DNA from: Pseudoalteromonas rubra
Lineage (GTDB): Bacteria > Pseudomonadota > Gammaproteobacteria > Enterobacterales > Alteromonadaceae
Length of the DNA: 64,000 nt
NCBI RefSeq assembly: GCF_000967655.1
Contig: NZ_JXYA01000007.1
Span: 62,001 to 126,000 of the forward strand
Reading direction: 5' to 3'
The position numbers and the translations under genes were made by a program. The notes under the pieces are model-generated. The model was given only the letters and a program-made list of their open reading frames with translations, was not told the DNA's origin and did no database searches. Positions 43,029 to 52,999 of the stretch are shown here, piece after piece (the stretch's first letter is position 1; each line of letters starts with the position of its first letter).

Positions 43029-43691
43029 TTAGCTGGCAAACTGCATTTCAGGAACATCGCCATCGACGATAAGTTTGCCTGCAGTTTTGCTGATAATTTC
43101 GTCTACACTAACACCCGGTGCGCGCTCTAGCAAATGGAACGCGCCATCTTTCACTTCAAGCACAGCTAAATCTGTGACGATCTTTTTCACACAGTTCACG
43201 CCGGTGAGCGGCAGAGTACAAGACTCCAGTAACTTTGAATCGCCGTGCTTGCTGGCATGAGTCATGGTCACTACGATGTTTTGTGCACCTGCAACCAAAT
43301 CCATCGCGCCACCCATGCCTTTGATTAACTTTTTCGGGATCATCCAGGAGGCAATATTGCCATTCTGATCCACTTCAAATGCACCCAGTACCGTCAAGTC
43401 TACATGACCACCGCGGATCATGGCAAAGCTTTCGGCGCTATTAAAAATAGCCGCACCTGTGGCTGCTGTCACGGTTTCTTTACCCGCATTGATCATATCA
43501 GCATCGACCTGGTCCTCTGTTGGGTAAGGACCCATACCTAAAAGACCATTTTCAGATTGCAGCATTACCTCGATACCCTGAGGCACGTAGTTGGCAACCA
43601 GAGTAGGGATACCAATGCCCAGGTTAACGTAATAACCATCCTGAAGCTCCTGCGCCACGCGCATTGCAATTTGTTCACGATTTAAAGCCAT
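43029..43691 (-). CDS. scoB: Succinyl-CoA:acetoacetate CoA-transferase subunit B
   Basis: This protein of about 220 residues is the beta subunit of a 3-oxoacid CoA-transferase. The active-site Glu lies in 'VMLQSENGLLGMGPYP' (SENG motif). The 'AESFAMIRGGHVDLTVLGAFEVD' and 'KGMGGAMDLV' segments are typical. With ScoA it moves CoA from succinyl-CoA to acetoacetate, so the end-product of leucine breakdown can be cleaved by thiolase. Start: ATG at 43691 after GGAGATCACC; the 16 further N-terminal residues of the longer frame overlap scoA and are rejected. Spacing to scoA is 10 nt. It is the last gene of the operon. Confidence 0.93.
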   Translation of the reverse strand: MALNREQIAMRVAQELQDGYYVNLGIGIPTLVANYVPQGIEVMLQSENGLLGMGPYPTEDQVDADMINAGKETVTAATGAAIFNSAESFAMIRGGHVDLTVLGAFEVDQNGNIASWMIPKKLIKGMGGAMDLVAGAQNIVVTMTHASKHGDSKLLESCTLPLTGVNCVKKIVTDLAVLEVKDGAFHLLERAPGVSVDEIISKTAGKLIVDGDVPEMQFAS

Positions 43692-43701
43692 GGTGATCTC
43701 C

Positions 43702-44400
43702 TTACTTACGGGTTGTGACACGTTCGATGCGTTTTTCAAAGCTACCCTGAATTACGCGATTAACATAGATCCCCGGTGTGTGGATCTCGCTTGGTGCCAG
43801 CTCGCCCGGCTCGACGATTTCTTCGACCTCGGCAACGGTAATTTTACCCGCCGTTGCAGCCATAGGGTTGAAGTTCATCGCAGTGTGGCGGAATACCAGG
43901 TTGCCATAGCGATCAGCCTTCCAGGCTTTAACGATGGCGAATTCGCCAGTGATAGACTCTTCAAGAATGTAAGGACGGCCATCGAATTCTTTGACTTCTT
44001 TACCCTCGGCAACTGGGGTGCCATAGCCGGTCGCGGTATAGAAACCCGGGATACCTGCACCGCCTGCGCGCATTTTCTCAGCCAGTGTGCCCTGAGGCGT
44101 CAGTTCAACGTCGATAATGCCGTCTAACAGCTGTTGCTCAAACAGGGCGTTTTCACCCACGTAAGAAGCAATGATTTTCTTGATTTGGCGGTCATGAAGC
44201 AAAATACCCAAACCAAAGTCATCAACCCCACAGTTGTTAGAAACCACGGTCAGCTCTTTGGTTTGCTTGCGCTTAATTTCTGCAATTAACCCTTCTGGAA
44301 TACCACATAATCCAAAGCCACCGGCAATAATGGTATCGCCGTCTTTGAGGCCCTCCATTGCTGCTTCATAGCTTGAAACTACTTTATCGAAACCGGCCAT
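43702..44400 (-). CDS. scoA: Succinyl-CoA:acetoacetate CoA-transferase subunit A
   Basis: This 232-residue alpha subunit has the CoA-transferase start '[19 protein letters not shown]' and the '[17 protein letters not shown]', '[25 protein letters not shown]'-type and '[26 protein letters not shown]' segments. It pairs with ScoB to form the (alpha-beta)2 enzyme. It follows liuE by 35 nt, consistent with one long transcript from liuR. Together with the divergent thiolase it turns acetoacetate into two acetyl-CoA. Confidence 0.93.
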   Translation of the reverse strand: MAGFDKVVSSYEAAMEGLKDGDTIIAGGFGLCGIPEGLIAEIKRKQTKELTVVSNNCGVDDFGLGILLHDRQIKKIIASYVGENALFEQQLLDGIIDVELTPQGTLAEKMRAGGAGIPGFYTATGYGTPVAEGKEVKEFDGRPYILEESITGEFAIVKAWKADRYGNLVFRHTAMNFNPMAATAGKITVAEVEEIVEPGELAPSEIHTPGIYVNRVIQGSFEKRIERVTTRK

Positions 44401-44435
44401 TAGCCCACTCCTAGTTGTTCGTTGTTTTTCGGTTG

Positions 44436-45344
44436 TTATGACTGACAGCTGTTTTTCAGCGCCAGAGACACCTTGCTTACTGGCGCTTTATCCAGCGCCT
44501 CACAAATCTGCCAGCCTGCTTTTGCCAGTCTTTCTAAATCAATTCCACTGTCAATGCCAAGTCCTTGCAGCAAGTAAACAACATCCTCAGTGGCAACATT
44601 TCCTGACGCGCCCTTAGCATAGGGACAACCACCCAGTCCGGCAACGGCTGAATCTATGGTGGCAATGCCCATTTCCAGTGCGGTATGTATGTTTACCAAA
44701 GCCTGGCCATAGGTATCATGAAAGTGCACGGCAAGGCGCTCAGCCGGGATATGTGACAGCAATAAGGTGAGCAACTGCTTAACCTGATTGGCTGTGCCCA
44801 CCCCTATGGTGTCGCCCAGGCTGATCTCATAGCAGCCCAATGCCAATAATTGTTTACACACCGACAGCACCTGCTCTGGTTCGACCTCTCCCTGATACGG
44901 GCAGCCAACCACACAGCTTACGTAGCCTCTGACTTTGATGTTGTTTTTTTGTGCAAGCTCAACCACCGGGCGAAAGCGTTCAATACTTTCTTCAATGGAG
45001 CAGTTGATGTTTTTTTGTGTAAAGGCTTCGCTGGCAGCGGTGAAAATCGCAAACTCGTCAACCTGATTGGCAAGCGCCAGTTCGGCGCCTTTGAGATTTG
45101 GCGTAAGAGCGCTGATCTCAACGCCATCACGACGCACAAAGCCCTGGATCACATCACTGGAGTCGGCCATTTGCGGCACCCACTTGGGCGACACAAATGC
45201 GCCGGCCTCAATGTGTTTCAAACCGGCCTCGGCCAGTGCATTGACCAGCGCAATTTTCGCGTCGGTCGATACACTGGATTCGTTTTGCAGGCCATCACGT
45301 GCACCTACTTCAACGATTTTGACCTGGGCAGGATAGTTCGCCAT
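44436..45344 (-). CDS. liuE: Hydroxymethylglutaryl-CoA lyase
   Basis: This 302-residue TIM-barrel lyase cleaves HMG-CoA to acetyl-CoA and acetoacetate. Its start '[15 protein letters not shown]' carries the metal Asp and catalytic Arg of the family (RDGLQ). The '[12 protein letters not shown]' and '[13 protein letters not shown]' (metal His pair) segments follow. The flexible-loop Cys is in '[19 protein letters not shown]'. The ATG at 45344 has GAGGAGG in front; a further 32 upstream codons lie inside liuD and are rejected. It starts 1 nt after the liuD stop. Confidence 0.94.
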   Translation of the reverse strand: MANYPAQVKIVEVGARDGLQNESSVSTDAKIALVNALAEAGLKHIEAGAFVSPKWVPQMADSSDVIQGFVRRDGVEISALTPNLKGAELALANQVDEFAIFTAASEAFTQKNINCSIEESIERFRPVVELAQKNNIKVRGYVSCVVGCPYQGEVEPEQVLSVCKQLLALGCYEISLGDTIGVGTANQVKQLLTLLLSHIPAERLAVHFHDTYGQALVNIHTALEMGIATIDSAVAGLGGCPYAKGASGNVATEDVVYLLQGLGIDSGIDLERLAKAGWQICEALDKAPVSKVSLALKNSCQS

Positions 45345-45345
45345 T

Positions 45346-47289
45346 TCAGGCCTCCTCAACAATCGCAAGCATAGCGCCGTGACTGACCAGCTCGCCTTCA
45401 TCGAAGCAATAGCTGGTGAGCGTGCCATCAAACGGCGCATTCAGGGTGTATTCCATTTTCATTGCCTCGATAACCACTACAGGGTCGCCTTTGCTCACCT
45501 GAGCGCCAACACTTTGCAGGTGTTTCACGACCGTGCCGTTCAGTGGCGCAGCCAATGGTGCTTCCTGATGTTCATGTTCGCTGACGTAGTGCTTCGACTT
45601 AAGCGCCACATCAAATTGATAGGGACCGAACATCACTGTGATCTGCTCTTCGGTGATCACCACATCCGCCAGCAAACGTTTACCATCCAGGTTGGCGACC
45701 AGGCTATGCCCATCCAGGCGCACATCCATCGTATGGTCGAGGTCCTGATAAAACACTTGCCACTGATTGCCACTGGCTTCGGCTATCACCAGATGGTCGG
45801 CAAATGGCAGTACCTGACGGCGCGGCTGATTGAGCTTAAAGCCCGACAGCTGCCACGGCGAGGTGACTTTTTCTGCCTGCTGATGCGCCAGATAGGCCGC
45901 ACTGGCCAGACAAACCAATAAGTCATTAGGCGCCTGAGATGCTGTCAGCGTTTCGGTTTGGGTGTCAATAAAGTGAGTATCCGGTGCTGTGGTACTGAAT
46001 GCCGGGTGACCTGCCAGATGATGTAAGAAGGCAATATTGCTCTTCAGACCGGCCAGATGTACCTCTGCCAGCGCACTGCGTAATTTTAATAGCGCAGTAC
46101 GACGGTCGCGACCGTGCACAATCAACTTGGCGATCATTGGGTCATAGAATGGGCTGATCTCATCACCTTGTTGTACACCGGTATCGATGCGCACACCGTC
46201 TTTGGCTTGTGGGAAGCCCAGATGAGACAATACGCCAGAGCAGGGCATAAAGTTTTCCTGCGGATCTTCGGCATAAATACGTGCTTCGAAGCTGTGACCG
46301 CTGAGACGGATCTCATCCTGGGTCAGTGGCAGTACTTCATTATTGGCGACACGAATTTGCCACTCAACTAAGTCCTGATCGGTCACCATTTCCGTAACCG
46401 GGTGTTCTACTTGCAGGCGCGTGTTCATTTCCATAAAGAAGAACTCGTCACCACAGAGTAAGAACTCAACGGTACCGGCACCGCGGTAATTGATGGCCTG
46501 AGCACAGCGCACAGCGGCTTCACCCATTTCACGGCGCAGCTCTGCACTCAGATCCGGGGCAGGAGCCTCTTCTATGACTTTTTGATGGCGGCGCTGTAAT
46601 GAGCAGTCGCGATCGCCCAGATAAACACAGTTACCATGGCTGTCGGCAAACACTTGTACTTCAACATGGCGCGGCTTATCGACAAAGCGCTCCAGCAGCA
46701 CCAAGTCGTTACCAAAGCTGGCTGCGGCCTCACGCTTAGCGCCTTCAAGGGCACTGATAAATTCGCTGGCTTCGCGCACTACGCGCATGCCTTTACCACC
46801 GCCCCCGTAAGCGGCTTTAATCAGCACCGGGTAGCCCACTTTCTCGGCTTCCTGAGCCAGAAAATCAGTATCCTGTTGCTTGCCGTAATAGCCGGGCACT
46901 AAAGGCACATTGGCCTCGGCCATGATCTCTTTGGCGCGGGTTTTTGAGCCCATGGCTTCAATTGAACTGGCCAGCGGACCAATAAAGGCAATATCGGCCT
47001 GCTCACAGGCGTGGGCAAAGGCTTCGTTTTCAGACAAAAAGCCGTAACCCGGATGGATACAATCCGCACCGGCACGTTTGGCAACGTCCAGAATACGCTC
47101 AGCAACCAGGTAAGAGTCTTTACTTGGCGCCGGGCCAATGTGATAGGCTTCGTCTGCCTGTTGGACGTGCATGGCATTGGCGTCAGCATCGGAGTAAACC
47201 GCCACGGTGCTCAGACCCAGGCGCTTGGCGCTGCGCATCACGCGACAGGCGATTTCACCACGGTTTGCTATCAGAATTTTCTTTAACAT
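45346..47289 (-). CDS. liuD: Methylcrotonyl-CoA carboxylase, biotin-containing alpha subunit
   Basis: This 647-residue protein has biotin carboxylase and carrier domains in one chain. The ATP-grasp part begins 'LKKILIANRGEIACRV' and has 'YGGGGKGMRVV' (glycine loop), 'HVEVQVFADSHGNCVYLGDRDCSLQRR' and 'FFFMEMNTRLQVEHPVTEMVT'. The C-terminal biotinyl domain has 'VIEAMKMEYTLNAP' with biotin acceptor K611. With LiuB it adds CO2 to 3-methylcrotonyl-CoA. Start: ATG at 47289; the upstream in-frame start at 47334 falls inside liuC. It lies 10 nt after liuC. The liu context separates it from the related acetyl- or propionyl-CoA carboxylases. Confidence 0.94.
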   Translation of the reverse strand: MLKKILIANRGEIACRVMRSAKRLGLSTVAVYSDADANAMHVQQADEAYHIGPAPSKDSYLVAERILDVAKRAGADCIHPGYGFLSENEAFAHACEQADIAFIGPLASSIEAMGSKTRAKEIMAEANVPLVPGYYGKQQDTDFLAQEAEKVGYPVLIKAAYGGGGKGMRVVREASEFISALEGAKREAAASFGNDLVLLERFVDKPRHVEVQVFADSHGNCVYLGDRDCSLQRRHQKVIEEAPAPDLSAELRREMGEAAVRCAQAINYRGAGTVEFLLCGDEFFFMEMNTRLQVEHPVTEMVTDQDLVEWQIRVANNEVLPLTQDEIRLSGHSFEARIYAEDPQENFMPCSGVLSHLGFPQAKDGVRIDTGVQQGDEISPFYDPMIAKLIVHGRDRRTALLKLRSALAEVHLAGLKSNIAFLHHLAGHPAFSTTAPDTHFIDTQTETLTASQAPNDLLVCLASAAYLAHQQAEKVTSPWQLSGFKLNQPRRQVLPFADHLVIAEASGNQWQVFYQDLDHTMDVRLDGHSLVANLDGKRLLADVVITEEQITVMFGPYQFDVALKSKHYVSEHEHQEAPLAAPLNGTVVKHLQSVGAQVSKGDPVVVIEAMKMEYTLNAPFDGTLTSYCFDEGELVSHGAMLAIVEEA

Positions 47290-47299
47290 AGTGTACTCC

Positions 47300-48082
47300 T
47301 TACTTGCTGGCCGCGTTTTGCCAGCCGGGGGCACGTTTGTCGAAAAAGGCGCTCAGGCCTTCCTGTCCTTCTTCGCTAACACGGATCTCTGCGATCCGTT
47401 TTGCGGTGTGTGCAATCAGTGTGTCGTCTATGGCATGGCCTGCCACTTCGTCTATCAGTGCCTTGGCATTTTTGACCGCCACCGGGCCATTGTTCAGCAA
47501 GGTTTCAATAAAGTGAGATTCGGCACCGGCTAAGTCTTCGGCGATTTCGTGAATAAGGCCCATGTTCAGTGCTTTGTCTGCAGTAAAGATCTCTGCACTG
47601 AGGAAATAGCGACGTGCCTGACGCTCGCCAATGGCGCGGATCACATAAGGGCTGATCACGGCGGGGATAAGCCCCAGCTTGACTTCGCTCAGACAGAATT
47701 TAGCATCCGGGGTCGCAACGGCGATGTCACAGCACGCAATGAGGCCCAGCGCACCACCAAATGCAGCGCCCTGAACCAGACAAACCGTTGGATGCGGGCT
47801 GTTTGCCAGCACTTTCATCAGTTTGGCCAGCTCCATAGAATCAGCGACATTCTCGTCGTAGTTATTACCAGCCATGGACTTCATCCACGCCAGATCGGCA
47901 CCTGCAGAGAAGTGCTTGCCATTAGTTTTTAAAACCAATGCACGAATATCCAGCTCGTTAGCGTATTCAATACTTTTAATTAGCTCGGCAATGACCTCAG
48001 CATTGAAGGCATTGTGCTTTTCCGGGCGGCTAAGTTCCAAAATGGCGACTTTGCTCTTGGTGATATTTAAGGTTACTGACAT
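47300..48082 (-). CDS. liuC: Methylglutaconyl-CoA hydratase (crotonase family)
   Basis: This 260-residue enoyl-CoA hydratase adds water to 3-methylglutaconyl-CoA to give HMG-CoA. Family motifs are 'ALVLKTNGKHFSAGADLAWMK' (oxyanion/CoA site) and 'CLVQGAAFGGALGLIACCDIAVATPDAKFCLSEVKLGLIPAVISPYV'. The conserved Glu position in 'SEVKLGLIPA' is kept. It lies 9 nt after liuB and 10 nt before liuD, in the standard liuABCDE order. The operon position decides its substrate; sequence alone would allow general enoyl-CoA hydratase. Confidence 0.9.
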   Translation of the reverse strand: MSVTLNITKSKVAILELSRPEKHNAFNAEVIAELIKSIEYANELDIRALVLKTNGKHFSAGADLAWMKSMAGNNYDENVADSMELAKLMKVLANSPHPTVCLVQGAAFGGALGLIACCDIAVATPDAKFCLSEVKLGLIPAVISPYVIRAIGERQARRYFLSAEIFTADKALNMGLIHEIAEDLAGAESHFIETLLNNGPVAVKNAKALIDEVAGHAIDDTLIAHTAKRIAEIRVSEEGQEGLSAFFDKRAPGWQNAASK

Positions 48083-48091
48083 AGGGCCTCC

Positions 48092-49699
48092 TTACATCCG
48101 GAAAATGCCGAATTTTGAATCCTGCTCTGGTGCATTGGCAGCCGCTTCAAGCGCCAGACCAAGAACCGTACGCGTGTCGGCAGGATCGATAATGCCATCG
48201 TCCCACAAGCGCGCACTGGCGTAGTAGGGGTGGCCTTGCTTTTCGTATTGCTCGACAATGGGCTTTTTAAACTCTGCCACTTCTTCATCACTCATCGACT
48301 GACCTTTACGTGCCAGACCGTCCTGACGAACCTGTGTCAGTACGCCGGCAGCCTGCTCGCCACCCATGACAGAGATACGGGCATTTGGCCACATCCACAT
48401 CATAGTGGGTTCATACGCTCGGCCGCACATACCGTAGTTACCGGCACCATATGAGCCACCGATCAGCACGGTAAATTTCGGCACGTCTGCACAAGATACA
48501 GCGGTCACCATTTTAGCGCCGTGTTTGGCAATGCCTTCTGCTTCGTATTTTTGACCTACCATAAAGCCGGTGATGTTCTGCAAGAACAGCAGCGGAATGT
48601 TGCGCTGGGCACAGAGCTGAATAAAGTGCGCGCCTTTTTGCGCCGACTCTGAGAATAAAATCCCGTTATTGGCGACTATCCCAACTGGATGGCCATAAAT
48701 TTCGGCAAAGCCGGTAACCAGGGTTTCACCAAAGTAGCGTTTGAATTCATCAAACTGTGAGTCGTCCACGATACGGGCGATGACTTCGCGTACATCAAAC
48801 GGCTTTTTAAGGTCTGTTCCGACGATTCCGTAGATCTCACGAATATCATATCTTGGTGCTTTGAAGTCTTTCAGTACGGGGCGAACAGGGCGTTGGTGAT
48901 TGAGGCGGGATACACACTGGCGGGCGATAGACAGCGCGTGCTCATCGTTTTCCGCATAATGGTCAGCAACACCGGATACTTTGCAGTGTACATCGGCACC
49001 ACCGAGATCTTCAGCGCTGACTTCCTCACCGGTTGCTGCTTTTACCAGTGGCGGGCCCGCGAGGAATATCGTCCCTTGTTCTTTTACTATGATACTTTCA
49101 TCGGCCATTGCTGGCACGTATGCACCACCAGCGGTACACAGACCCATTACCACGGCAATTTGAGGAATGCCTTTGGCAGACATACGCGCCTGATTATAGA
49201 AAATACGGCCAAAGTGTAGTTTGTCCGGGAATACTTCATCCTGCTCCGGCAGGTTCGCACCGCCCGAGTCAACTAAATAGATGCAGGGCAGGTGGCAACG
49301 TTCAGCAATTTCCTGTGCGCGCAGATGCTTTTTCACCGTCAGCGGGAAATAGGTTCCCCCTTTAACAGTGGCATCGTTCGCTACTATCATGCACTCCACG
49401 CCTTTTACCCGGCCAATACCGGCCACGACACCGGCGCAGGGAATATCTTGCTCATACACACCGAAGGCGGCAAACTGAGAGATCTCTAAAAAGGGAGAGC
49501 CCTCGTCAAGCAGGTGCTCAATGCGGTCACGGACAAATAGCTTGCCACGGCTCTGGTGGCGGGCGATCAGCGCTTCACCGCCGCCCATAGACAATGTGGC
49601 GACTTTATCATTGAGGTCGGCAACCAAAGACGCCATAGCGTCCTGGTTTGCCTTAAACTGCGGATCATGACTATTAACAGTCGAGTTTAGTACTGTCAT
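48092..49699 (-). CDS. liuB: Methylcrotonyl-CoA carboxylase, carboxyltransferase beta subunit
   Basis: This 535-residue carboxyltransferase has the two crotonase-like halves of the acyl-CoA carboxylase beta family. Signposts are '[20 protein letters not shown]' at the start, '[23 protein letters not shown]' (characteristic of MCC), '[45 protein letters not shown]' and '[19 protein letters not shown]' in the second half. It forms the carboxylase with LiuD. It ends with the typical 'FGIFRM'. It lies 9 nt after liuA. Confidence is high because both domain halves and context agree. Confidence 0.95.
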   Translation of the reverse strand: MTVLNSTVNSHDPQFKANQDAMASLVADLNDKVATLSMGGGEALIARHQSRGKLFVRDRIEHLLDEGSPFLEISQFAAFGVYEQDIPCAGVVAGIGRVKGVECMIVANDATVKGGTYFPLTVKKHLRAQEIAERCHLPCIYLVDSGGANLPEQDEVFPDKLHFGRIFYNQARMSAKGIPQIAVVMGLCTAGGAYVPAMADESIIVKEQGTIFLAGPPLVKAATGEEVSAEDLGGADVHCKVSGVADHYAENDEHALSIARQCVSRLNHQRPVRPVLKDFKAPRYDIREIYGIVGTDLKKPFDVREVIARIVDDSQFDEFKRYFGETLVTGFAEIYGHPVGIVANNGILFSESAQKGAHFIQLCAQRNIPLLFLQNITGFMVGQKYEAEGIAKHGAKMVTAVSCADVPKFTVLIGGSYGAGNYGMCGRAYEPTMMWMWPNARISVMGGEQAAGVLTQVRQDGLARKGQSMSDEEVAEFKKPIVEQYEKQGHPYYASARLWDDGIIDPADTRTVLGLALEAAANAPEQDSKFGIFRM

Positions 49700-49708
49700 G
49701 CTGCCTCC

Positions 49709-50884
49709 TTAGCGGCTTTCGGTGAACAGCTCACGACCGATCAGCATACGGCGGATCTCAGAGGTGCCCGCGCCAATTTCATACAGTTTGGCATCACGCA
49801 GTAAGCGTCCGGTAGGATATTCATTGATGTAACCGTTACCGCCCAGCAACTGAATTGCATCGAGCGCCATTTTAGTTGCCAGCTCAGCAGCATACAAAAT
49901 TGCACCGGCGGCATCTTTACGGGTGGTTTCGCCGCGGTCGCAGGCTTTTGCCACTGTATATACGTAAGAGCGAGCTGCATTCATTTGCGTATACATGTCG
50001 GCGATTTTGCCCTGTACAAGCTGGAATTCACCAATAGACTGATTGAACTGCTTACGCTCATGGATATAAGGCACAACCACATCCATACAAGCCTGCATGA
50101 TCCCAAGCGGGCCACCGGCCAGTACCACACGTTCATAATCCAGACCACTCATCAGGACCTTAACGCCTTCATTATAGTTACCCAGAATATTCTCTTCAGG
50201 GACTTCACAATTTTCAAAAACCAGCTCACAGGTGTTCGAACCACGCATGCCCAGTTTGTCGAGCTTCTGTGCAGTAGAGAAGCCGGGGAAGTCTTTCTCA
50301 ACGATGAATGCCGTGATACCACGTGGTCCGGCTTCTAAATCGGTTTTTGCATAGATCACAAAGACGTCGGCATCCGGACCATTGGTGATCCACATCTTAT
50401 TGCCGTTAAGAATAAACTTATCGCCTTTTTTCTCGGCTTTGAGTTTCATAGATACTACATCTGAGCCCGAGTTTGGTTCACTCATGGCCAGCGCACCAAT
50501 GTGCTCGCCGGAAACCAATTTAGGCAGGTATTTTTCTTTTTGTGCCTGGTTACCGTTGCGGTTGATCTGGTTTACACACAGGTTTGAGTGCGCTCCATAG
50601 CTCAGTCCGATTGAGGCGCTGGCACGGCTGATCTCTTCCATCGCAATGACGTGTTCCAGATAGCCCATGTTGGCGCCACCAAATTCTTCCGGCACTGTGA
50701 TACCCAGCAGGCCCATGTCGCCAAACTTAGGCCACATTTCATTTGGGAAGGCATTTTCTTCGTCGGTTTTTTCTGCCAGTGGGGCGATTTCGCTGCTGGC
50801 AAAGCTGTTGACGTGGTCACGGATCATGTCCGCGGTTTCGCCCAGGCCAAAGTTAAGTTCTTTATAAAGTGATACTGTGCTCAT
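49709..50884 (-). CDS. liuA: Isovaleryl-CoA dehydrogenase
   Basis: This 391-residue FAD flavoprotein oxidises isovaleryl-CoA to 3-methylcrotonyl-CoA. FAD/substrate segments are '[31 protein letters not shown]' and '[20 protein letters not shown]'. It shows the special IVD trait: the base Glu is in '[18 protein letters not shown]', while the usual C-terminal Glu position is a Gly ('[19 protein letters not shown]'). This distinguishes it from straight-chain acyl-CoA dehydrogenases. It is the first catabolic gene after liuR, 78 nt downstream. Electrons go to ETF, not encoded here. Confidence 0.95.
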   Translation of the reverse strand: MSTVSLYKELNFGLGETADMIRDHVNSFASSEIAPLAEKTDEENAFPNEMWPKFGDMGLLGITVPEEFGGANMGYLEHVIAMEEISRASASIGLSYGAHSNLCVNQINRNGNQAQKEKYLPKLVSGEHIGALAMSEPNSGSDVVSMKLKAEKKGDKFILNGNKMWITNGPDADVFVIYAKTDLEAGPRGITAFIVEKDFPGFSTAQKLDKLGMRGSNTCELVFENCEVPEENILGNYNEGVKVLMSGLDYERVVLAGGPLGIMQACMDVVVPYIHERKQFNQSIGEFQLVQGKIADMYTQMNAARSYVYTVAKACDRGETTRKDAAGAILYAAELATKMALDAIQLLGGNGYINEYPTGRLLRDAKLYEIGAGTSEIRRMLIGRELFTESR

Positions 50885-50962
50885 CTGTAGTTATCCTGTG
50901 TGAGAGTTATTCTTGATTAAGCACTCGCCGCGGCTTGCTTTAAGTGCTACATTGCTCAATCA

Positions 50963-51355
50963 CTATTCATCTAAATTCTTTAATGTATCCAGACAGCGGC
51001 GCTCCGCTGTTACCAGCTCCATCAGGACCACTTTAATGTCGTCCATTTGCTGACTCAGATCGGCCTTTTTTTCTTCGATCAGTTGCAGCATAGTATGAAG
51101 CTGTTTGGCGCTTGATTTATCGGCGTCGTAAAGCTCGAACAAACGACCGGTTTCTGCCAGGGTGAAGCCTAATCGCTTACCACGCAGAATGAGTTTCAGG
51201 CGCACTTTGTCACGCTTAGAATAAATGCGGGTCTGGCCATGGCGTTCAGGTGAAAGTAATCCCTGATCTTCATAAAACCGAATACTTCGGGTGGTAATAT
51301 CAAACTCCTTGGCGAGTTCGCTGATTGAATAAGTTGGTTCTTTGTTGTCTAGCAT
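50963..51355 (-). CDS. liuR: MerR-family regulator LiuR
   Basis: This 130-residue regulator has a MerR winged helix at the N-terminus ('YSISELAKEFDITTRSIRFYEDQGLLSPERHGQTRIYSKRDKVRLKLI') and a C-terminal dimerising coiled coil ('MLQLIEEKKADLSQQMDDIKVVLMEL'). No extra metal-binding cysteines are present; the single Cys (AERRC) is not a metal motif. LiuR regulates leucine and branched-chain acid genes in gammaproteobacteria. It heads the operon, and a candidate operator lies 46 nt upstream of its start. Confidence 0.9.
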   Translation of the reverse strand: MLDNKEPTYSISELAKEFDITTRSIRFYEDQGLLSPERHGQTRIYSKRDKVRLKLILRGKRLGFTLAETGRLFELYDADKSSAKQLHTMLQLIEEKKADLSQQMDDIKVVLMELVTAERRCLDTLKNLDE

Positions 51356-51401
51356 CGTTTACGCACTTACATCAAAACTGATTTGTCCAATATAAGTGAA
51401 G

Positions 51402-51417
51402 TTTACGTAAAGGTAAA
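51402..51417. promoter_or_regulatory. Candidate LiuR operator at the liuR promoter
   Basis: TTTACGTAAAGGTAAA is an imperfect inverted repeat (TTTAC...GTAAA) just upstream of liuR. It resembles the TTTACG/CGTAAA palindromes known for LiuR-type MerR regulators. Confidence 0.6.
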
Positions 51418-51661
51418 GTATGGCGTTTGTTTCATCCATTGGTCGCATATCGCAACCGCCCATACTGGTCTACTTTAGGTATTCGTTTAGCTTACAGAAG
51501 ACCCGCTGAGGCACTCCAGATGGTACGTCACACAGCAGTATCGTCGCGTTGTCCGCGACTGAACGGCGAGGAGGACGACACATCGGAAGTCACGCCAGTG
51601 GCAACCTCGATGTGCAACTTAACTTTACACTTTCAGAGATCGCAATTTGCTTGATTTTAGA
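51418..51661. other. Middle of the divergent liuR / thiolase intergenic region
   Basis: These 244 nt lie between the two candidate operators. A 75-codon plus-strand frame (51427-51654) has no protein-like character or ribosome site. I recognise no RNA or repeat; promoters must lie at the edges. Confidence 0.4.
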
Positions 51662-51683
51662 TTTACGTTGGCGTAAACGTAAA
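51662..51683. promoter_or_regulatory. Candidate LiuR operator upstream of the thiolase gene
   Basis: TTTACGTTGGCGTAAA (51662-51677) has perfect 6-nt inverted arms (TTTACG/CGTAAA) and is followed at once by a further CGTAAA half-site. It lies about 70 nt before the thiolase ATG and matches the site near liuR. Confidence 0.7.
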
Positions 51684-51751
51684 TATTAGGTATGCTCGAC
51701 GTAAGAGATTACTAAAAGCAAGCAACTTGCTTGTAAACAGGAGTTTTTTTA

Positions 51752-52930
51752 ATGAGTAACGAAGCTGTTGTCATTGTCGCCGCAAAACGCACCCCGATGG
51801 GTGGATTCATGGGTAGCCTGTCAGGCGCCAGTGCTACTGACTTAGGTGCAACCGCAATTAAAGCGGTGATGACCGAGACTGGCCTGTCAGATGCCAGTAT
51901 TGATGAAGTGATCATGGGCTGTGTACTGCCAGCCGGTTTAGGTCAGGCGCCAGCGCGTCAGGCGATGTTACATGCGGGTCTGGCTCGTTCAACGGGCGCA
52001 ACGACTATAAATAAAGTCTGTGGCTCTGGTTTGAAAGCGGCCATGTTTGCGCACGATTTGATCAAAGCAGGCAGCATTAAAAATGCCATTGCCGGTGGTA
52101 TGGAAAGCATGACCAATGCGCCTTACTTCATTCCTAAAGCGCGCGGTGGTATGCGCATGGGTCATGGTGAAATTAAAGATCACATGATGGCAGACGGCCT
52201 GGAAGATGCTTACGACAACAAAGCAATGGGTTGCTTCGCACAAGATACGGCCGATCAATACGGCATTACCCGTGACAACATGGACGAGTTTGCGCTGAGC
52301 TCACTGAGCAAAGCCAACGCCGCCATTGAAAACGGCAGCTTTAATAATGAAATTGCTGCGCACACCATTGCTACCCGTAAAGGTGACGTGGAAGTAGCGA
52401 TTGATGAACAGCCTGGCAATGCACGGCCGGATAAAATTCCATCACTGCGCCCGGCGTTCAAAAAAGATGGCACCATCACGGCAGCGAACTCGTCTTCTAT
52501 CTCTGACGGTGCAGCAGCACTGGTATTGATGAGCGAATCAGAAGCGAAACGTCACGGTTTAACACCACTGTGTAAAATTGCTGGTCACACTACACACTCG
52601 CAGGCGCCTGCTGAGTTTACTGTGGCACCGGTAGGTGCAATGAACAAGTTACTTGAGCAAACAGGCTGGTCTAAAGACGACGTCGACCTGTGGGAGATCA
52701 ACGAAGCGTTCGCTATGGTGACTATGTTGGCTATCAGCGAGCTTGGTCTGGATCAGAGCAAAGTAAACGTGAACGGTGGTGCGTGTGCACTGGGTCATCC
52801 AATTGGTGCCAGCGGCGCGCGTATTCTGGTAACGCTTATTCATGCACTGCGCAATCGCGGTTTATCGAAAGGCATTGCCTCACTGTGTATCGGTGGTGGC
52901 GAAGCGGTGGCATTAGCCGTCGAAGTTTAA
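51752..52930 (+). CDS. atoB: Acetyl-CoA C-acetyltransferase (thiolase II)
   Basis: This 392-residue thiolase has nucleophile Cys C90 in 'TINKVCGSGLKAAM'. The family motif 'NVNGGACALGHPIGASGARI' (catalytic His) and the second Cys in 'LCIGGGEAVAL' are present. It condenses or splits acetoacetyl-CoA; degradation is implied by the neighbouring sco and liu genes. It is divergent from liuR and close to a candidate LiuR operator. 2-methylacetoacetyl-CoA from isoleucine is a possible second substrate. A good terminator at 52940 separates it from mmsA, so the mms genes need read-through or their own promoter. Confidence 0.92.
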   Translation: MSNEAVVIVAAKRTPMGGFMGSLSGASATDLGATAIKAVMTETGLSDASIDEVIMGCVLPAGLGQAPARQAMLHAGLARSTGATTINKVCGSGLKAAMFAHDLIKAGSIKNAIAGGMESMTNAPYFIPKARGGMRMGHGEIKDHMMADGLEDAYDNKAMGCFAQDTADQYGITRDNMDEFALSSLSKANAAIENGSFNNEIAAHTIATRKGDVEVAIDEQPGNARPDKIPSLRPAFKKDGTITAANSSSISDGAAALVLMSESEAKRHGLTPLCKIAGHTTHSQAPAEFTVAPVGAMNKLLEQTGWSKDDVDLWEINEAFAMVTMLAISELGLDQSKVNVNGGACALGHPIGASGARILVTLIHALRNRGLSKGIASLCIGGGEAVALAVEV

Positions 52931-52939
52931 GTTAAGTAT

Positions 52940-52975
52940 AGCGCCGCAACGACAATAATTAAGCGGCGCTTTTTC
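52940..52975 (+). terminator. Terminator between the thiolase and mmsA genes
   Basis: AGCGCCGC pairs perfectly with GCGGCGCT over a 15-nt loop, followed by TTTTCGTTTT. Confidence 0.85.
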
Positions 52976-52999
52976 GTTTTAATTGGGGGAGGAGTGCAC

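Noticed and set aside
51427-51654. 75-codon frame between liuR and the thiolase gene
   Set aside because: No ribosome site, mixed low-quality sequence, and it lies between two regulatory sites.
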